A stretch of DNA of 64,000 bases from SZUA-217 sp964194555 (GCA_964194555.1 CAXMMT010000005.1:1-64000); one strand, 5' to 3'. Numbered from the stretch's first letter, positions 43,773 to 52,535 are shown. The notes: generated by a model from the letters alone, not told the origin. Made by a program: numbers and translations.

Positions 43773-44282
43773 TCAAGACTTGATTTGGGTCAGATCGACC
43801 GATGCCGTCTGATCCACGGTTACATATGCCGCGGGATTTGTCTCCCGTATCAGTCGCAGGATGGCTGCGACGTCTTTGCGGGGGACAACGCAAAATGTGA
43901 CTCTGACTTCGCCGTCTCGGCCGTCACCGTTGATGACTGTGACGCCGATCCCCTTCTTGCGCAGTATGCCGGCGACGGGAGTGGATTCGATCGGGGCGAT
44001 GACGCGAACCATCGATTGACCCAGCGCCAGCCACTCTTCCACGATCGAGCCTGTATAGGTGCCGGCGGCGAATCCTGCTGCGAAGGCAACCATGCGCAGC
44101 GGGTCGTCGAGCCCATCGAGAACCCTGGCTACGACAAACACCCAGATCAGCGATTCGACGAAGCCGAGAAGGGCTGCCGGTCCCCGTCGGCCCCGCCCGA
44201 GCAGGACAATCCTGACCGTGGACATTCCAACGCTGATCAGACGGAGGACGAAGATGAAGAGAAGATCAAGGGTGACATCCAT
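43773..44282 (-). CDS. UPF0316 (DUF2179/DUF5698) family membrane protein
   Basis: A 169-residue protein. The N-terminal half has three hydrophobic segments (LDLLFIFVLRLISVGMSTVRIVLLGRGRRG region), and the C-terminal half is a cytosolic DUF2179 domain ending VVPRKDVAAILRLIRETNPAAYVTVDQ. The ATG at 44282 begins the family homology and lies 7 bases after TAACGT; the much longer upstream frame overlaps the next gene and is not used. Function unknown. Confidence 0.8.
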   Translation of the reverse strand: MDVTLDLLFIFVLRLISVGMSTVRIVLLGRGRRGPAALLGFVESLIWVFVVARVLDGLDDPLRMVAFAAGFAAGTYTGSIVEEWLALGQSMVRVIAPIESTPVAGILRKKGIGVTVINGDGRDGEVRVTFCVVPRKDVAAILRLIRETNPAAYVTVDQTASVDLTQIKS

Positions 44283-44341
44283 GTCATCAACGTTAGGAAT
44301 CTCGTCGCCAACCTCTGCGCTCTTCGGTATAGGGTCGAACT

Positions 44342-45364
44342 GTGACTGCGACGACACCCGGTCTGGTTTGCGCCCATCATCATCTCTACTCCACCCTGGC
44401 GCGAGGCATGCCGGCCGCACCGAAAACCGCAACCAGTTTCCAGGAAGTGTTGGAGCAGATCTGGTGGCGTCTCGATGCTGCGCTTGATCTCGAAATGATT
44501 CGCTGGTCTGCGATGCTCGGTGCACTGGAGGCTCTCGAGAGCGGTACCACTGCCATCGTCGACCATCACGAATCCCCCAATGCAATCGAGGGAAGTCTCG
44601 ATGTGATCGCCGACGCTTGCGACGAAGTAGGGGTTCGACTACTCACCACATACGGGATCACAGACCGTCACGGTGCCGATGGGGCTCGGCGCGGGCTCGC
44701 TGAGAACGAGCGCTTCATCAAGGCGGGTGGATCCGGGCTGGTCGGCATCCATGCCACTTTCACCTGCAGTCAGGAGTCCCTCGATGCTGCTGCCGGGCTT
44801 GCTGACGACCTCGGCGTTGGCGTTCACATACACGTTGCAGAGGGGGTGGGTGACATCGATGCTCCCCAAAAGCTCAAAGGTCTCACTCGTGATAACTGGC
44901 TCCTCGCCCACTGTGTTCACCTGCCCACGGACCACTCTCTGAAAGGGACCATCCTTCACAACGCTCGCTCAAATCTGAACAACGCCGTCGGTTATGCGGA
45001 CCCGGCGAGATTCTCCAATCCGGTGGCCCTGGGCACCGATGGGATCGGGGCCAACATGATCGAGTAGTTTCGGATGGCTTACGTCATGCAGCGCTCCGTC
45101 GACGTCTCATGCGGGCCGGATGATGCCTGGTCGTGGTTGGAGACGGGCTGGGACATCGTCCCCGAAGCACGCAGCGACCAGGTCATCTGGTCGTACGACC
45201 CGATGGACCCCTGGCATCTAGCCTTCACGTCGGGAGTCAGGCCAGTGGAGGTCAAGATCGATGGTCAGATCCTGCTTGCCGACGGAAAGTCGACCAGGGT
45301 GGATCCGGCCGAAATTCGGGCCAAGGCATCCGAGCAGGCGGCTCGTCTGCACGCACGGCTCTAG
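44342..45364 (+). pseudogene. ssnA: SsnA-type amidohydrolase, 5'-truncated and interrupted by an in-frame TAG
   Basis: The frame reads GLVCAHHHLYSTLARGMP (first metal-binding motif), HVAEGVGD, LLAHCVHL and LGTDGIGANMIE, then TAG (45065-45067), then continues in the same frame with FRMAYVMQRS and WSYDPMDPWHLAFTSGVRPVEVKIDG. The family reads about E-E-F here, so GAG to TAG is the simplest change. About 55-60 residues expected before GLVCAHHH are missing. SsnA proteins belong to selenium/purine hydroxylase clusters and lie next to ygfK, as here. A TATAGG box 8 bases before the GTG could still drive a product of 241 residues. Confidence 0.75.
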
Positions 45365-45380
45365 TTTCCAGCCGATCTCG

Positions 45381-46053
45381 ATGGAACAGCTCACCGAATT
45401 GCAGCAGAAGGACGCGTTGTTCGGAATTCCCACTCCCGCCTTCTTCGTCCCCAGGCCGGACCATCGCTATCGGATCGAGAAGTACGGGGTGGAACTCGGT
45501 ACCCCCTCCGGTGTCGCCGCCGGTCCCGCCACCCAGATGGCGCAGAACATCATCATGTCGTGGTTGGTGGGAGCGCGGTTCCTGGAGCTGAAGACCATCC
45601 GGACTCTCGACGAGCTAGATGTCTCCAAACCGTGCATCGAAATCGAGGACGAGGGCTACTACGTCGAGTGGTCACAGGAGCTCAAGGTCTATCAGTCGCT
45701 CGACGAGTATCTCCGCGCTTGGGTGCTTATCCACGCGCTCCATCACAAGTTCGGCTGGCACGGTGATCGGCCCGGGATGATCTTCAACATGAGTGTCGGG
45801 TACAACCTCGAGGGCATGCTGAAACCGAACGTTCAGTGGTTCTTCGACACCATGGCCGACGCTTCGCAGTATCTGCCGGCCTACATCGGCATCGTTGCTC
45901 GAAGACGGCGACCACGATGGTTTGTCGTTGACACCGGCGGCGGTGATGTACACGATCATGAAGGGTCTTCATGGTTCGATGCCCCACCTTCCGATGATGT
46001 CTGCGGATGGCGTGGTGGGGACTCTGGTCGCGCACCCGGGCTACGAGGAGTAA
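45381..46053 (+). pseudogene. ygfK: YgfK-like oxidoreductase relic (N-terminal fifth only)
   Basis: About 185 residues match the start of YgfK (putative selenate reductase subunit, normally about 1000 residues): FGIPTPAFFVPR, GTPSGVAAGPATQMAQNIIMSW, ARFLELKTIRTLDELDVSKPC, EGYYVEWSQELK and FNMSVGYNLEGMLKPNVQWF. The similarity ends near QYLPAYIGIVA. The rest of the gene, with the cluster-binding and flavin domains, is absent. In another frame a stretch MYTIMKGLHGSMPHLPMMSA follows and ends at TAA 46051-46053; it may be the tail of an unrelated gene joined by deletion. Confidence 0.7.
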
Positions 46054-46071
46054 GCGCGCAGGCTCAGAGCC

Positions 46072-47232
46072 TCAGTCACCGACTTCGGTCGGCGATCTTC
46101 CCACTATCCGCTCGTAGTTGTGTGGGTCTGTTGCGCCCTCGGTGATGATCAGGAGGACTTCTGCGTCTTCATCGAGGCCGAGCTCGGTCCGATCCGGCCC
46201 ATCTGTCAGGGCGAGTAGCCCTCCCATCGTTGCCGCACCCGACTCACCGGAGACAAGGCCTTGGTTCGCGTAGATCCGCATGGCTTGTTCGGCCCAGTCG
46301 TCGTCGATCGCAATTGTCCAATCCAGACCGTGCGCCAGAGCCGGGAACGCGATCCGTGATGCAGTCCCGCAGTTCAACCCGACCATTGAGGTCCGGAACT
46401 CGCTCTCGATGGTTATCACCTCGCCCACCTCCAATGCGGCCTGGACACATGCGGCTTCGCTGGGCTCCACGCCGATGATGGTGGGGCGAGGGTCTTTGGC
46501 GTCGAAGTGGGCCACAGTGGCCGCGCCAAGCGCTCCGACCCCCATGGGAGTGATCACATGTGTTGGCCCTCTCAGGTTCTGGGAGACCAACTGGGTGTCG
46601 ACTTCGGCGAAGATCGTCGAGTAACCATCGATGACCCAGCCGGGGACATCCTCGTAGCCGTCCCACGAGGTATCCGATATCACCAAGGTGTTGTCCGAAG
46701 CGGCGGCGGAGGACTCTTCGATGGCGTCGTCGTAGTGGCCATCGATGACGATCACCTCAGCCCCCTCGGATTCGATGGCATCGATCCTCGACCGGGCCGT
46801 GTCATAGGGAACCCATACGCGCGTATCCAGCCCGAGAAGCCCCGCCATCCTGGCCACGGCGCGTCCATGGTTCCCATCGGTGGCGGCGGCCAGGGTCAGA
46901 GGACCATGAGCCCTCAATTCCGTGGCGAATTCGCCAAGCGTGTCCCAGCCCTCGGCAGCCATGCCGGTGTGCTCCGCCAGGGCCCGGAATGTCGCCCAGG
47001 AAGCGCCGAGCATCTTGAACGAGGGCAGGTGTAGGCGGTTTGACTCGACCTTGACCACGATCCCTCCCAGGCCGAGATCTGGTGCGACCGATGTCAGCTC
47101 AACGAGTGGGGTGTGCTCATAGCCCGGCAGCATGCGGTGGAATCGGGCGACTGTCTCGCTCGGTGGATCGATGGTTGCTCCACAGCCGAACTGAGGGTTT
47201 TTTCTCAGTTGGTATCTAGTGAGGGCTGACAC
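46072..47232 (-). CDS. dpaL: Diaminopropionate ammonia-lyase-like PLP enzyme
   Basis: A 386-residue fold-type II PLP enzyme. The Schiff-base lysine is in PSFKMLGASWA. The phosphate-binding loop is seen in GVGALGAATVAHF, and the pyridine-side motif is ATDGNHGRAVARMAG. The sequence resembles diaminopropionate ammonia-lyase (YgeX), which splits 2,3-diaminopropionate to pyruvate and ammonia and is often encoded beside ygfK/ssnA/xdhD. The GTG at 47232 starts the family homology (ALTRYQLRKNP); an ATG at 47298 would add unrelated residues. Confidence 0.8.
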   Translation of the reverse strand: MSALTRYQLRKNPQFGCGATIDPPSETVARFHRMLPGYEHTPLVELTSVAPDLGLGGIVVKVESNRLHLPSFKMLGASWATFRALAEHTGMAAEGWDTLGEFATELRAHGPLTLAAATDGNHGRAVARMAGLLGLDTRVWVPYDTARSRIDAIESEGAEVIVIDGHYDDAIEESSAAASDNTLVISDTSWDGYEDVPGWVIDGYSTIFAEVDTQLVSQNLRGPTHVITPMGVGALGAATVAHFDAKDPRPTIIGVEPSEAACVQAALEVGEVITIESEFRTSMVGLNCGTASRIAFPALAHGLDWTIAIDDDWAEQAMRIYANQGLVSGESGAATMGGLLALTDGPDRTELGLDEDAEVLLIITEGATDPHNYERIVGRSPTEVGD

Positions 47233-47298
47233 CGACCGGGATCCCCCCGTGGTTGTTGATCGCTGAGCCGTAGAGAGTGATGTCGAGGGCCTCGGCAA

Positions 47299-49887
47299 TC
47301 AAACTTGAAGAGGGTCGTGTCGATTGATGGGGAGACGGTTTCGCCAGATTCCGTCGATTTCGTGATACGCGGCGGCGACAGCGCCGGCCGTTGGTACCAG
47401 TCCGATCTCGCCAACGCCTTTGATCCCGTATGGAGAGTTGGGTTGAGGGGCCTCGACGAGAATGACCTCCACGGACGGCATGTCCTTGGGTCGGATGATG
47501 TCCAGGGCGCGCAGGGTCATGTGCTCGGGTCTGGCTTCGTCGTCGCAGGGAAAATCCTCGGTCAACGCGTAACCAAGACCCATGTGAACAGAGCCTTCGA
47601 TCTGGCCCTCGCAGAGCATGGGGTTCACCACCTTGCCGACATCGTGGACGGCGACGACCTTTTCGATTTCACCGGTCTCCTTGTCGGCGATCACCAACTG
47701 AGCGGCATAACCGAAGGTGGAGTGGATGATCGGATTCTCGACACCGTCATCGATACTGTTGGTCCAGTCGATGACGTAGGAGCCCTCATAATCGACGCCG
47801 GTCTGCCGACCGCCGGCAATCGCGTTCTTGCAGGCATCGGCGATCGACCCCGAGGCCATCAAAGTGCCTCGCGATCCAGTGGTCTGGCCGTTGCCCAGTT
47901 CCCTGGTGGTATCGACGACGATACGGACATCGTCTGGAGAGATTCCGAGTTCTTCGGTGGCTATCTGAAGTGCAACGGTGTGAACACCCTGGCCCATCTC
48001 TGTCCATGAGTGTCGGACCTCCAGGGTGCCGTCCTCTTCGAAGCGGACAACGGCTTTTGCCACCTCTTTGTACCCGTTGCCGAGACCTGAGTTCTTCAGC
48101 CCGAGACCGAGACCGACTGCTTTGCCATGGGTCCGGGCGGTGTCGTAGTGGGGTTTGATCGTGTCGAGACACATCCGGGCGCCGGCAGATCCTTGGTCCA
48201 TGATCTGGCCTGGACCCCATACCGATCCGGGAACGATCACGTTGCGACTGCGGATCTCCCATCCTGAGAGACCTGTCATGTGGGCGAATCGGTCCATCAC
48301 GCCTTCCATGGCGAATTGTGCCTGGTTGGCGCCGAACCCACGGAAAGCGCCGCAGACCGAGTTGTTGGTCCGAACCGCGACGGATTCGACATCGATGTTG
48401 GGCACGAAATACGGTCCGCTTGCGTGTCCTGCCGAACGCTCCAGCACTTTCATTCCGACCGACGCATAAGCGCCGGTGTCTCCGATCATCCGGGCTCGGA
48501 AGGCGGTGAGTTGGCCATCCTGGTCACATCCGGCCCATATCTCGATCCGGATCGGGTGCCGCTTCGGATGAAGATGAAACGACTGCTCCCTGGTCAACGT
48601 GCAGCGAACCGGCCGTTTGAGAAGCCACGCCGCAATGGCAGTTTGCGCCTGGTTGCTCATGTCTTCCTTGCCCCCGAACGCACCGCCGTTCGACACCAAT
48701 TCGACGGTTATCCGGGAAGCTTCCACACCCAGAACGGATGCGATTTGATCGCGGTCATCCCACACACCCTGGCCTCCGGAGTAGACATGGAGAGTGCCAT
48801 TTTCGTTGGGCACGGCGAGGGTCGACTCGGGTTCGAGAAAGGCATGCTCGACCCTCTGGGTTTGGAACACTTCGTGGAGAACGTGGGTCGAGTCGGCCAG
48901 CGCGGAATCTGTGTCTCCTCGCGTATATGCGGACCTGGAGAGGAGGTTGCTCTCCTGGCCCCATGTGGCCGTTTCGCCGCTCTCCAGGGCAACAAGAGGA
49001 TCAGTGATCGGCGTCAGCACCGAATAGGCGATCTCGATCTCGTCGGCAGCTCGCCTGGCGGTCTGCGCATCCTCGGCGACGACCATTGCCAGGACATCTC
49101 CCGTGTAGGACGTACGTCCTCCCTCGGGTATGAAGACCGGCCAATCCTTGTCGATCAGGCCGACTTTGAGCTCGCCTGGGACGTCCCCGGCGGTTAGCAC
49201 AGCCACCACACCCGGTATGGCCTCGGCTTTTGATGTGTCGATGCGAAGCACGTCGGCTCGCGCATGGTCGGTGAGGCGGAGGAAGCCGTGTGCCATCCCC
49301 GGGGCGGCTAAGTCGTCGATGTAACCACGGTCACCCAGCGCCAGTTCCTCGCTCTCGTACTTGGCACCCGACTTGCCGATTCCACCGGGCAGGGCAGTGT
49401 CGGGGATCGGATCTCCGGACGCCAGAAGCTCGATCGCCTCGATGATCTTGGTGTACCCGGTGCACCGGCAGAGATGTGCGCCAAGACGGCCTTCGATGGT
49501 CCGTCGATCAAGATCGCTTCCTTTTTGATCGATCAATGCCTTGGCCCGGACAACGATCCCCGGAGTGCAAAAACCGCACTGCAACGCGCCTGTTGCGGCG
49601 AACGCCCTTGCGAGACGATCTCGCTCGATCGGGTCGAAGCCTTCGAGTGTGGTTACCTCCTTGCCTCTCACTTTCTCGAGCGCCGTCACGCAGGACACCA
49701 GCGCCCTACCGTTGGCCAGCACCGTGCAACAACCGCACTGGCCTGACGGTGAGCACCCATCCTTCGCCGAGGTGATGCCCAGTTCGTCCCTGAGGGCTGC
49801 GAGTACGTGGGGATGGTCGGCTCGAACCGAAACCTCGGTTCCGTTCAGGACGAAGTCGACGGTTGTGGTTTCGCTGGTGAGGGTTAT
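47299..49887 (-). CDS. xdhD: Selenium-dependent-type xanthine dehydrogenase, fused Fe-S and Mo domains; ATA in place of the start codon
   Basis: The reading frame of 862 codons joins a [2Fe-2S] domain (GCSPSGQCGCCTVL, then QCGFCTPGI and CRCTGYTKI) to the molybdenum hydroxylase domains (VSNGGAFGGKEDM, FRGFGANQAQF, GIKGVGEIGL). This order matches the XdhD-like, selenium-dependent purine hydroxylase family. The natural N-terminus (ITLTSETTTVDFVLNG) starts at ATA (49885-49887), 7 bases after GGAAGGAG. There is no ATG, GTG or TTG upstream before an in-frame stop, and the first downstream GTG (49722) would cut into the first cluster motif. The ATA overlaps the TAA of the upstream nitrilase gene. 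Confidence 0.8.
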   Translation of the reverse strand: MTLTSETTTVDFVLNGTEVSVRADHPHVLAALRDELGITSAKDGCSPSGQCGCCTVLANGRALVSCVTALEKVRGKEVTTLEGFDPIERDRLARAFAATGALQCGFCTPGIVVRAKALIDQKGSDLDRRTIEGRLGAHLCRCTGYTKIIEAIELLASGDPIPDTALPGGIGKSGAKYESEELALGDRGYIDDLAAPGMAHGFLRLTDHARADVLRIDTSKAEAIPGVVAVLTAGDVPGELKVGLIDKDWPVFIPEGGRTSYTGDVLAMVVAEDAQTARRAADEIEIAYSVLTPITDPLVALESGETATWGQESNLLSRSAYTRGDTDSALADSTHVLHEVFQTQRVEHAFLEPESTLAVPNENGTLHVYSGGQGVWDDRDQIASVLGVEASRITVELVSNGGAFGGKEDMSNQAQTAIAAWLLKRPVRCTLTREQSFHLHPKRHPIRIEIWAGCDQDGQLTAFRARMIGDTGAYASVGMKVLERSAGHASGPYFVPNIDVESVAVRTNNSVCGAFRGFGANQAQFAMEGVMDRFAHMTGLSGWEIRSRNVIVPGSVWGPGQIMDQGSAGARMCLDTIKPHYDTARTHGKAVGLGLGLKNSGLGNGYKEVAKAVVRFEEDGTLEVRHSWTEMGQGVHTVALQIATEELGISPDDVRIVVDTTRELGNGQTTGSRGTLMASGSIADACKNAIAGGRQTGVDYEGSYVIDWTNSIDDGVENPIIHSTFGYAAQLVIADKETGEIEKVVAVHDVGKVVNPMLCEGQIEGSVHMGLGYALTEDFPCDDEARPEHMTLRALDIIRPKDMPSVEVILVEAPQPNSPYGIKGVGEIGLVPTAGAVAAAYHEIDGIWRNRLPINRHDPLQV

Positions 49888-50843
49888 GGGGTGGCTCCTT
49901 CCAGTGGCGGAGGAGGGATGGATCCGCGCTGTTCGGTGATGATCCGATAGTGCTCCGGCATTCGGTAGTGCTCGAAGTCGAAGAGGGTTTCCTTGTAGAA
50001 GCTGCAGTAGTCAAGATCGATCTCGGCGACGGCGAGCTCGTCTCCGGTGGTAATGCACTGGGCGACGATCTGCCCCGAAGGGGCGATGATCACGGTGTGA
50101 GCCAGGGATTCGACTCCCTCCTCGGTTCCGCCCTTGGCGACGCCAACCACCCATGCCCCGTTCTGATAGGCGCCGGACTGCATCACGAGATGGTTGTGAA
50201 ACGCAGCCAGGGGGTTCTGAATCGGGTCGGGTGCGTAGTAGAGCGGTGTGTTGTATCCGATGAGTATCAACTCGGCGCCCTGAAGGCCCATCACGCGATA
50301 GGTCTCCGGCCAGCGGCGGTCGTTGCAGATCGCCATGCCGACTATTCCGTCGAATGCCCGCCAGACCGGGAATCCGTCGGGGCCCGGTTCGAAGTAGTAG
50401 CGCTCGGCATGCTGGAACTCGCGATCGGGTTCGTGCTCATTGTGTCCGGGGATGTGGACCTTGCGGTACTTCCCGACAACCGAGCCGTCACGTTCTACGA
50501 GGATCTGGGTGTTGTAGTGGTGAGTGACGCCGTCGTCATCCGTTGTGAGCTCGGCATAGCCGAGGGAGAAGCCGATCCCGAGACTCTTGGCCTCGTCAAA
50601 AAGCGGCTTGGTAGCCGGGCCGGGCATCTCGATCTCGTACCAGGCGTCGATCTCGACTTGATCGCGAAGAACCCAACGTGGAAAAAAAGTCGTGAGTGCC
50701 AGTTCCGGATAAACGACGAGATCAACCTTTCTCCGGTCGGCTTCGTGGAGAAGGGCCAAGAGTCGCTCCACGACCTGCTCTCGGCTCTCATCTTTGGCGA
50801 TTGGCCCGAGCTGGGCAGCACCGACCACGAGCTGTCGGGTCAT
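49884..50843 (-). CDS. Carbon-nitrogen hydrolase, N-carbamoyl-D-amino-acid hydrolase type
   Basis: A 319-residue nitrilase-superfamily enzyme. The catalytic triad is visible: Glu in VVYPELALTTF, Lys in KYRKVHIPGH and Cys in MAICNDRRWPE. The last motif and NEHEPDREFQHAERYYFEPG are typical of N-carbamoyl-D-amino acid amidohydrolases (release of CO2 and NH3 from carbamoyl amino acids). First gene of a minus-strand unit with xdhD and dpaL, divergent to a second nitrilase. Upstream lies the shared TTGACATTTTGTAAA dyad. Confidence 0.85.
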   Translation of the reverse strand: MTRQLVVGAAQLGPIAKDESREQVVERLLALLHEADRRKVDLVVYPELALTTFFPRWVLRDQVEIDAWYEIEMPGPATKPLFDEAKSLGIGFSLGYAELTTDDDGVTHHYNTQILVERDGSVVGKYRKVHIPGHNEHEPDREFQHAERYYFEPGPDGFPVWRAFDGIVGMAICNDRRWPETYRVMGLQGAELILIGYNTPLYYAPDPIQNPLAAFHNHLVMQSGAYQNGAWVVGVAKGGTEEGVESLAHTVIIAPSGQIVAQCITTGDELAVAEIDLDYCSFYKETLFDFEHYRMPEHYRIITEQRGSIPPPPLEGATP

Positions 50844-50899
50844 GGCCTGTCCTCCTTCGTGTGCTGTTCGACGGTACCACGGCGATCATTGCGGAGCCT

Positions 50900-50929
50900 T
50901 TACAAAATGTCAAGAGCGCGGTTATCATC
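50900..50929. promoter_or_regulatory. Divergent promoter with dyad TTTACAAAATGTCAA
   Basis: On the plus strand TTTACA (50900-50905) is 18 bases from TATCAT (50924-50929), serving the rightward nitrilase. On the minus strand TTGACA, part of the same 15-mer, is 17 bases from AATGAT, serving the leftward one. The 15-mer (50900-50914) has the form TTNACA-TTT-TGTNAA and recurs at 52438-52452, differing at one base. Confidence 0.6.
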
Positions 50930-50957
50930 CGTCAGTCAGAATCAGAGGAGTCGACCC

Positions 50958-51797
50958 ATGAGCGAAGTCGTGCGTGCAGCCCTGGTGCAGGCGGAGTGGA
51001 CCGGTGACAGGGAGTCCATGGTCGAAAAGAATGTCCAGTACCCGTGGGAGGCCGCCGATCAAGGGGCGCAGGTCCTGTGTTTTCAGGAGATATTCAACAC
51101 GTCGTACTTCTGCGCGGTTCAGGATCCACGCCACTACGACCAGGCCGAGGAGATCCCGAACGGCCCGACCATTCAGCGGATGATCGCTCTCGCCAGGGAA
51201 ACGGGGATGGTGCTGATCGTGCCCATCTACGAACGTGTCGACGAAGGAACCTTCTACAACACTGCGGCTGTCATCAACGACGATGGAGAATTTCTCGGGA
51301 TCTACCGCAAGATGCACATTCCTCAGGTCGAAGGGTTCTGGGAGAAGTTCTACTTCAAGCCGGGCAATCTCGGCTATCCCGTTTTCGATACGGCCGTTGG
51401 TCGAATCGGCGTGTATATCTGTTATGACCGACACTTCCCCGAGGGATGGAGGGCGCTCGGCCTCGCCGGAGCAAAGATCGTTTTCAACCCGGCAGCGACG
51501 ACGCGGGGACATTCGAAGTATCTGTGGCAGTTGGAGCAGCCGGCGGCGGCCGTAGCCAACGAGTACTACATCGGTGCCATCAACCGGGTGGGCGCAGAGA
51601 ATCTCGAGGATACGGACTACTACGGATCTTCGTACTTCGTCGGTCCGCGGGGAAATATCATTGGAGAGACAGCCTCGGATAGCGAGGATGAAGTCGTCGT
51701 TCGGGATCTCGACATGAGTCTTGTCAGCGAGGTTCGTCGTCATTGGGCCTTCTACCGGGATCGTCGTCCCGATAGCTACGAGTCGCTCGGTGTGTGA
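50958..51797 (+). CDS. Carbon-nitrogen hydrolase, beta-ureidopropionase/N-carbamoylputrescine amidase type
   Basis: A 279-residue nitrilase-superfamily enzyme. The triad is Glu in LCFQEIFNTSYF, Lys in IYRKMHIPQVEGFWEKFYF and Cys in GVYICYDRHFPEGWR. The HIPQ..FWEKFYFKPGN stretch is typical of beta-ureidopropionase and N-carbamoylputrescine amidase relatives; with neighbours for purine and hydroxylase chemistry, the last step of pyrimidine-type catabolism is plausible. The ATG has GAGGAG 7 bases upstream; an open frame extending far upstream crosses the divergent promoter and is not real. Confidence 0.85.
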   Translation: MSEVVRAALVQAEWTGDRESMVEKNVQYPWEAADQGAQVLCFQEIFNTSYFCAVQDPRHYDQAEEIPNGPTIQRMIALARETGMVLIVPIYERVDEGTFYNTAAVINDDGEFLGIYRKMHIPQVEGFWEKFYFKPGNLGYPVFDTAVGRIGVYICYDRHFPEGWRALGLAGAKIVFNPAATTRGHSKYLWQLEQPAAAVANEYYIGAINRVGAENLEDTDYYGSSYFVGPRGNIIGETASDSEDEVVVRDLDMSLVSEVRRHWAFYRDRRPDSYESLGV

Positions 51798-52441
51798 GTT
51801 TCCCTGCGATGACTGATGTCATTGCCGAATTCACAGTCGAGCCCTTCGATGAGGGAAGTCCCGGGCCGCACGTGGTCAAAGCAATCGATGCGGCAAAGGC
51901 GAGCGGCGTCGAAGTCTCCGTCGGCCCCTTTGGCACCAGGATCCAGGGAACCAAGGACGAGATAGTCGGTGCAGTTGCAGCCGCCTTGGATGCCGGTCTC
52001 TCCGAAGGCGCCTCCCGCGTGACAGTAACGGTGACCAACCTGACCGCGATAGATGAATCTGCTTTTGGGCATCCCGTTCTTGATGCCTTGCGACCGGTGC
52101 TCGAGGTGGTCGGAGCAGACCCCATCCCTCCCGGGTTGTTGTCAAGGACCGATGTTCCCATCGAGTGGGAGGGCGAGGTGATCGGTGGCGTTCGGTTGCG
52201 GTCTCTCGAGGGTGCTGTGCCCCGCATGGCTGACCAGATTGCCGGAGAGCTCGGCGGGGAGCTATCGACGCTATCCCGTGAGGAGAAACAGCAGGTGGTT
52301 CGAATGCTCAACGAGCGAGGGGCCTTCCTCTTCCGTGGCGCGGTCGAAGAGGTAGCCGACCTCATGGGTGTTAGCCGCATAACGATTTACAACTATCTCA
52401 ATGCCACCCGCCGCGAAGCGACAGTCTCAGCACCTGATTGA
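51794..52441 (+). CDS. Transcription regulator: thiamine-binding-like (YkoF/MTH1187) domain fused to YheO-type HTH
   Basis: A 215-residue protein. Residues about 8-95 match the small thiamine-binding/MTH1187-YkoF fold (AEFTVEPFDEGSPGPHVVKA, VSVGPFGTRIQGTKDEIVGA). The C-terminal 60 residues match the HTH domain of YheO-like regulators (EEKQQVVRMLNERGAFLFRG then AVEEVADLMGVSRITIYNYL). The GTG overlaps the nitrilase stop (GTGA), so the two are coupled; an ATG at 51809 is an alternative. It probably controls the catabolic genes on both sides through the dyads at 50900 and 52438; the ligand (a pyrimidine-like compound?) is inference. Confidence 0.75.
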   Translation: MSFPAMTDVIAEFTVEPFDEGSPGPHVVKAIDAAKASGVEVSVGPFGTRIQGTKDEIVGAVAAALDAGLSEGASRVTVTVTNLTAIDESAFGHPVLDALRPVLEVVGADPIPPGLLSRTDVPIEWEGEVIGGVRLRSLEGAVPRMADQIAGELGGELSTLSREEKQQVVRMLNERGAFLFRGAVEEVADLMGVSRITIYNYLNATRREATVSAPD

Positions 52442-52468
52442 CATTTTGTTAACCATGATGATCATGGT
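52438..52468. promoter_or_regulatory. Promoter/operator of the deaminase gene: TTGACATTTTGTTAA plus 17-bp palindrome
   Basis: The 15-mer TTGACATTTTGTTAA (52438-52452) contains a perfect -35 box and repeats the dyad of the divergent nitrilase promoter. It runs directly into ACCATGATGATCATGGT (52452-52468), a perfect palindrome that covers the expected -10 position. The site begins within the last codons of the regulator gene. Confidence 0.6.
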
Positions 52469-52535
52469 GCATGCAGAGGCTCGATCCAGTCTCGGGCAGC
52501 ACCTGACGCGTCCGCAACGTGAGCTATGCGCCTCA

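Noticed and set aside
45065..45067. In-frame TAG in ssnA as possible recoding (pyrrolysine or readthrough)
   Set aside because: TAG is the ordinary stop of many genes here (nuoA, nuoI, nuoK, arsM), the position is a plain Glu in the family, and the gene is also truncated at its 5' end.
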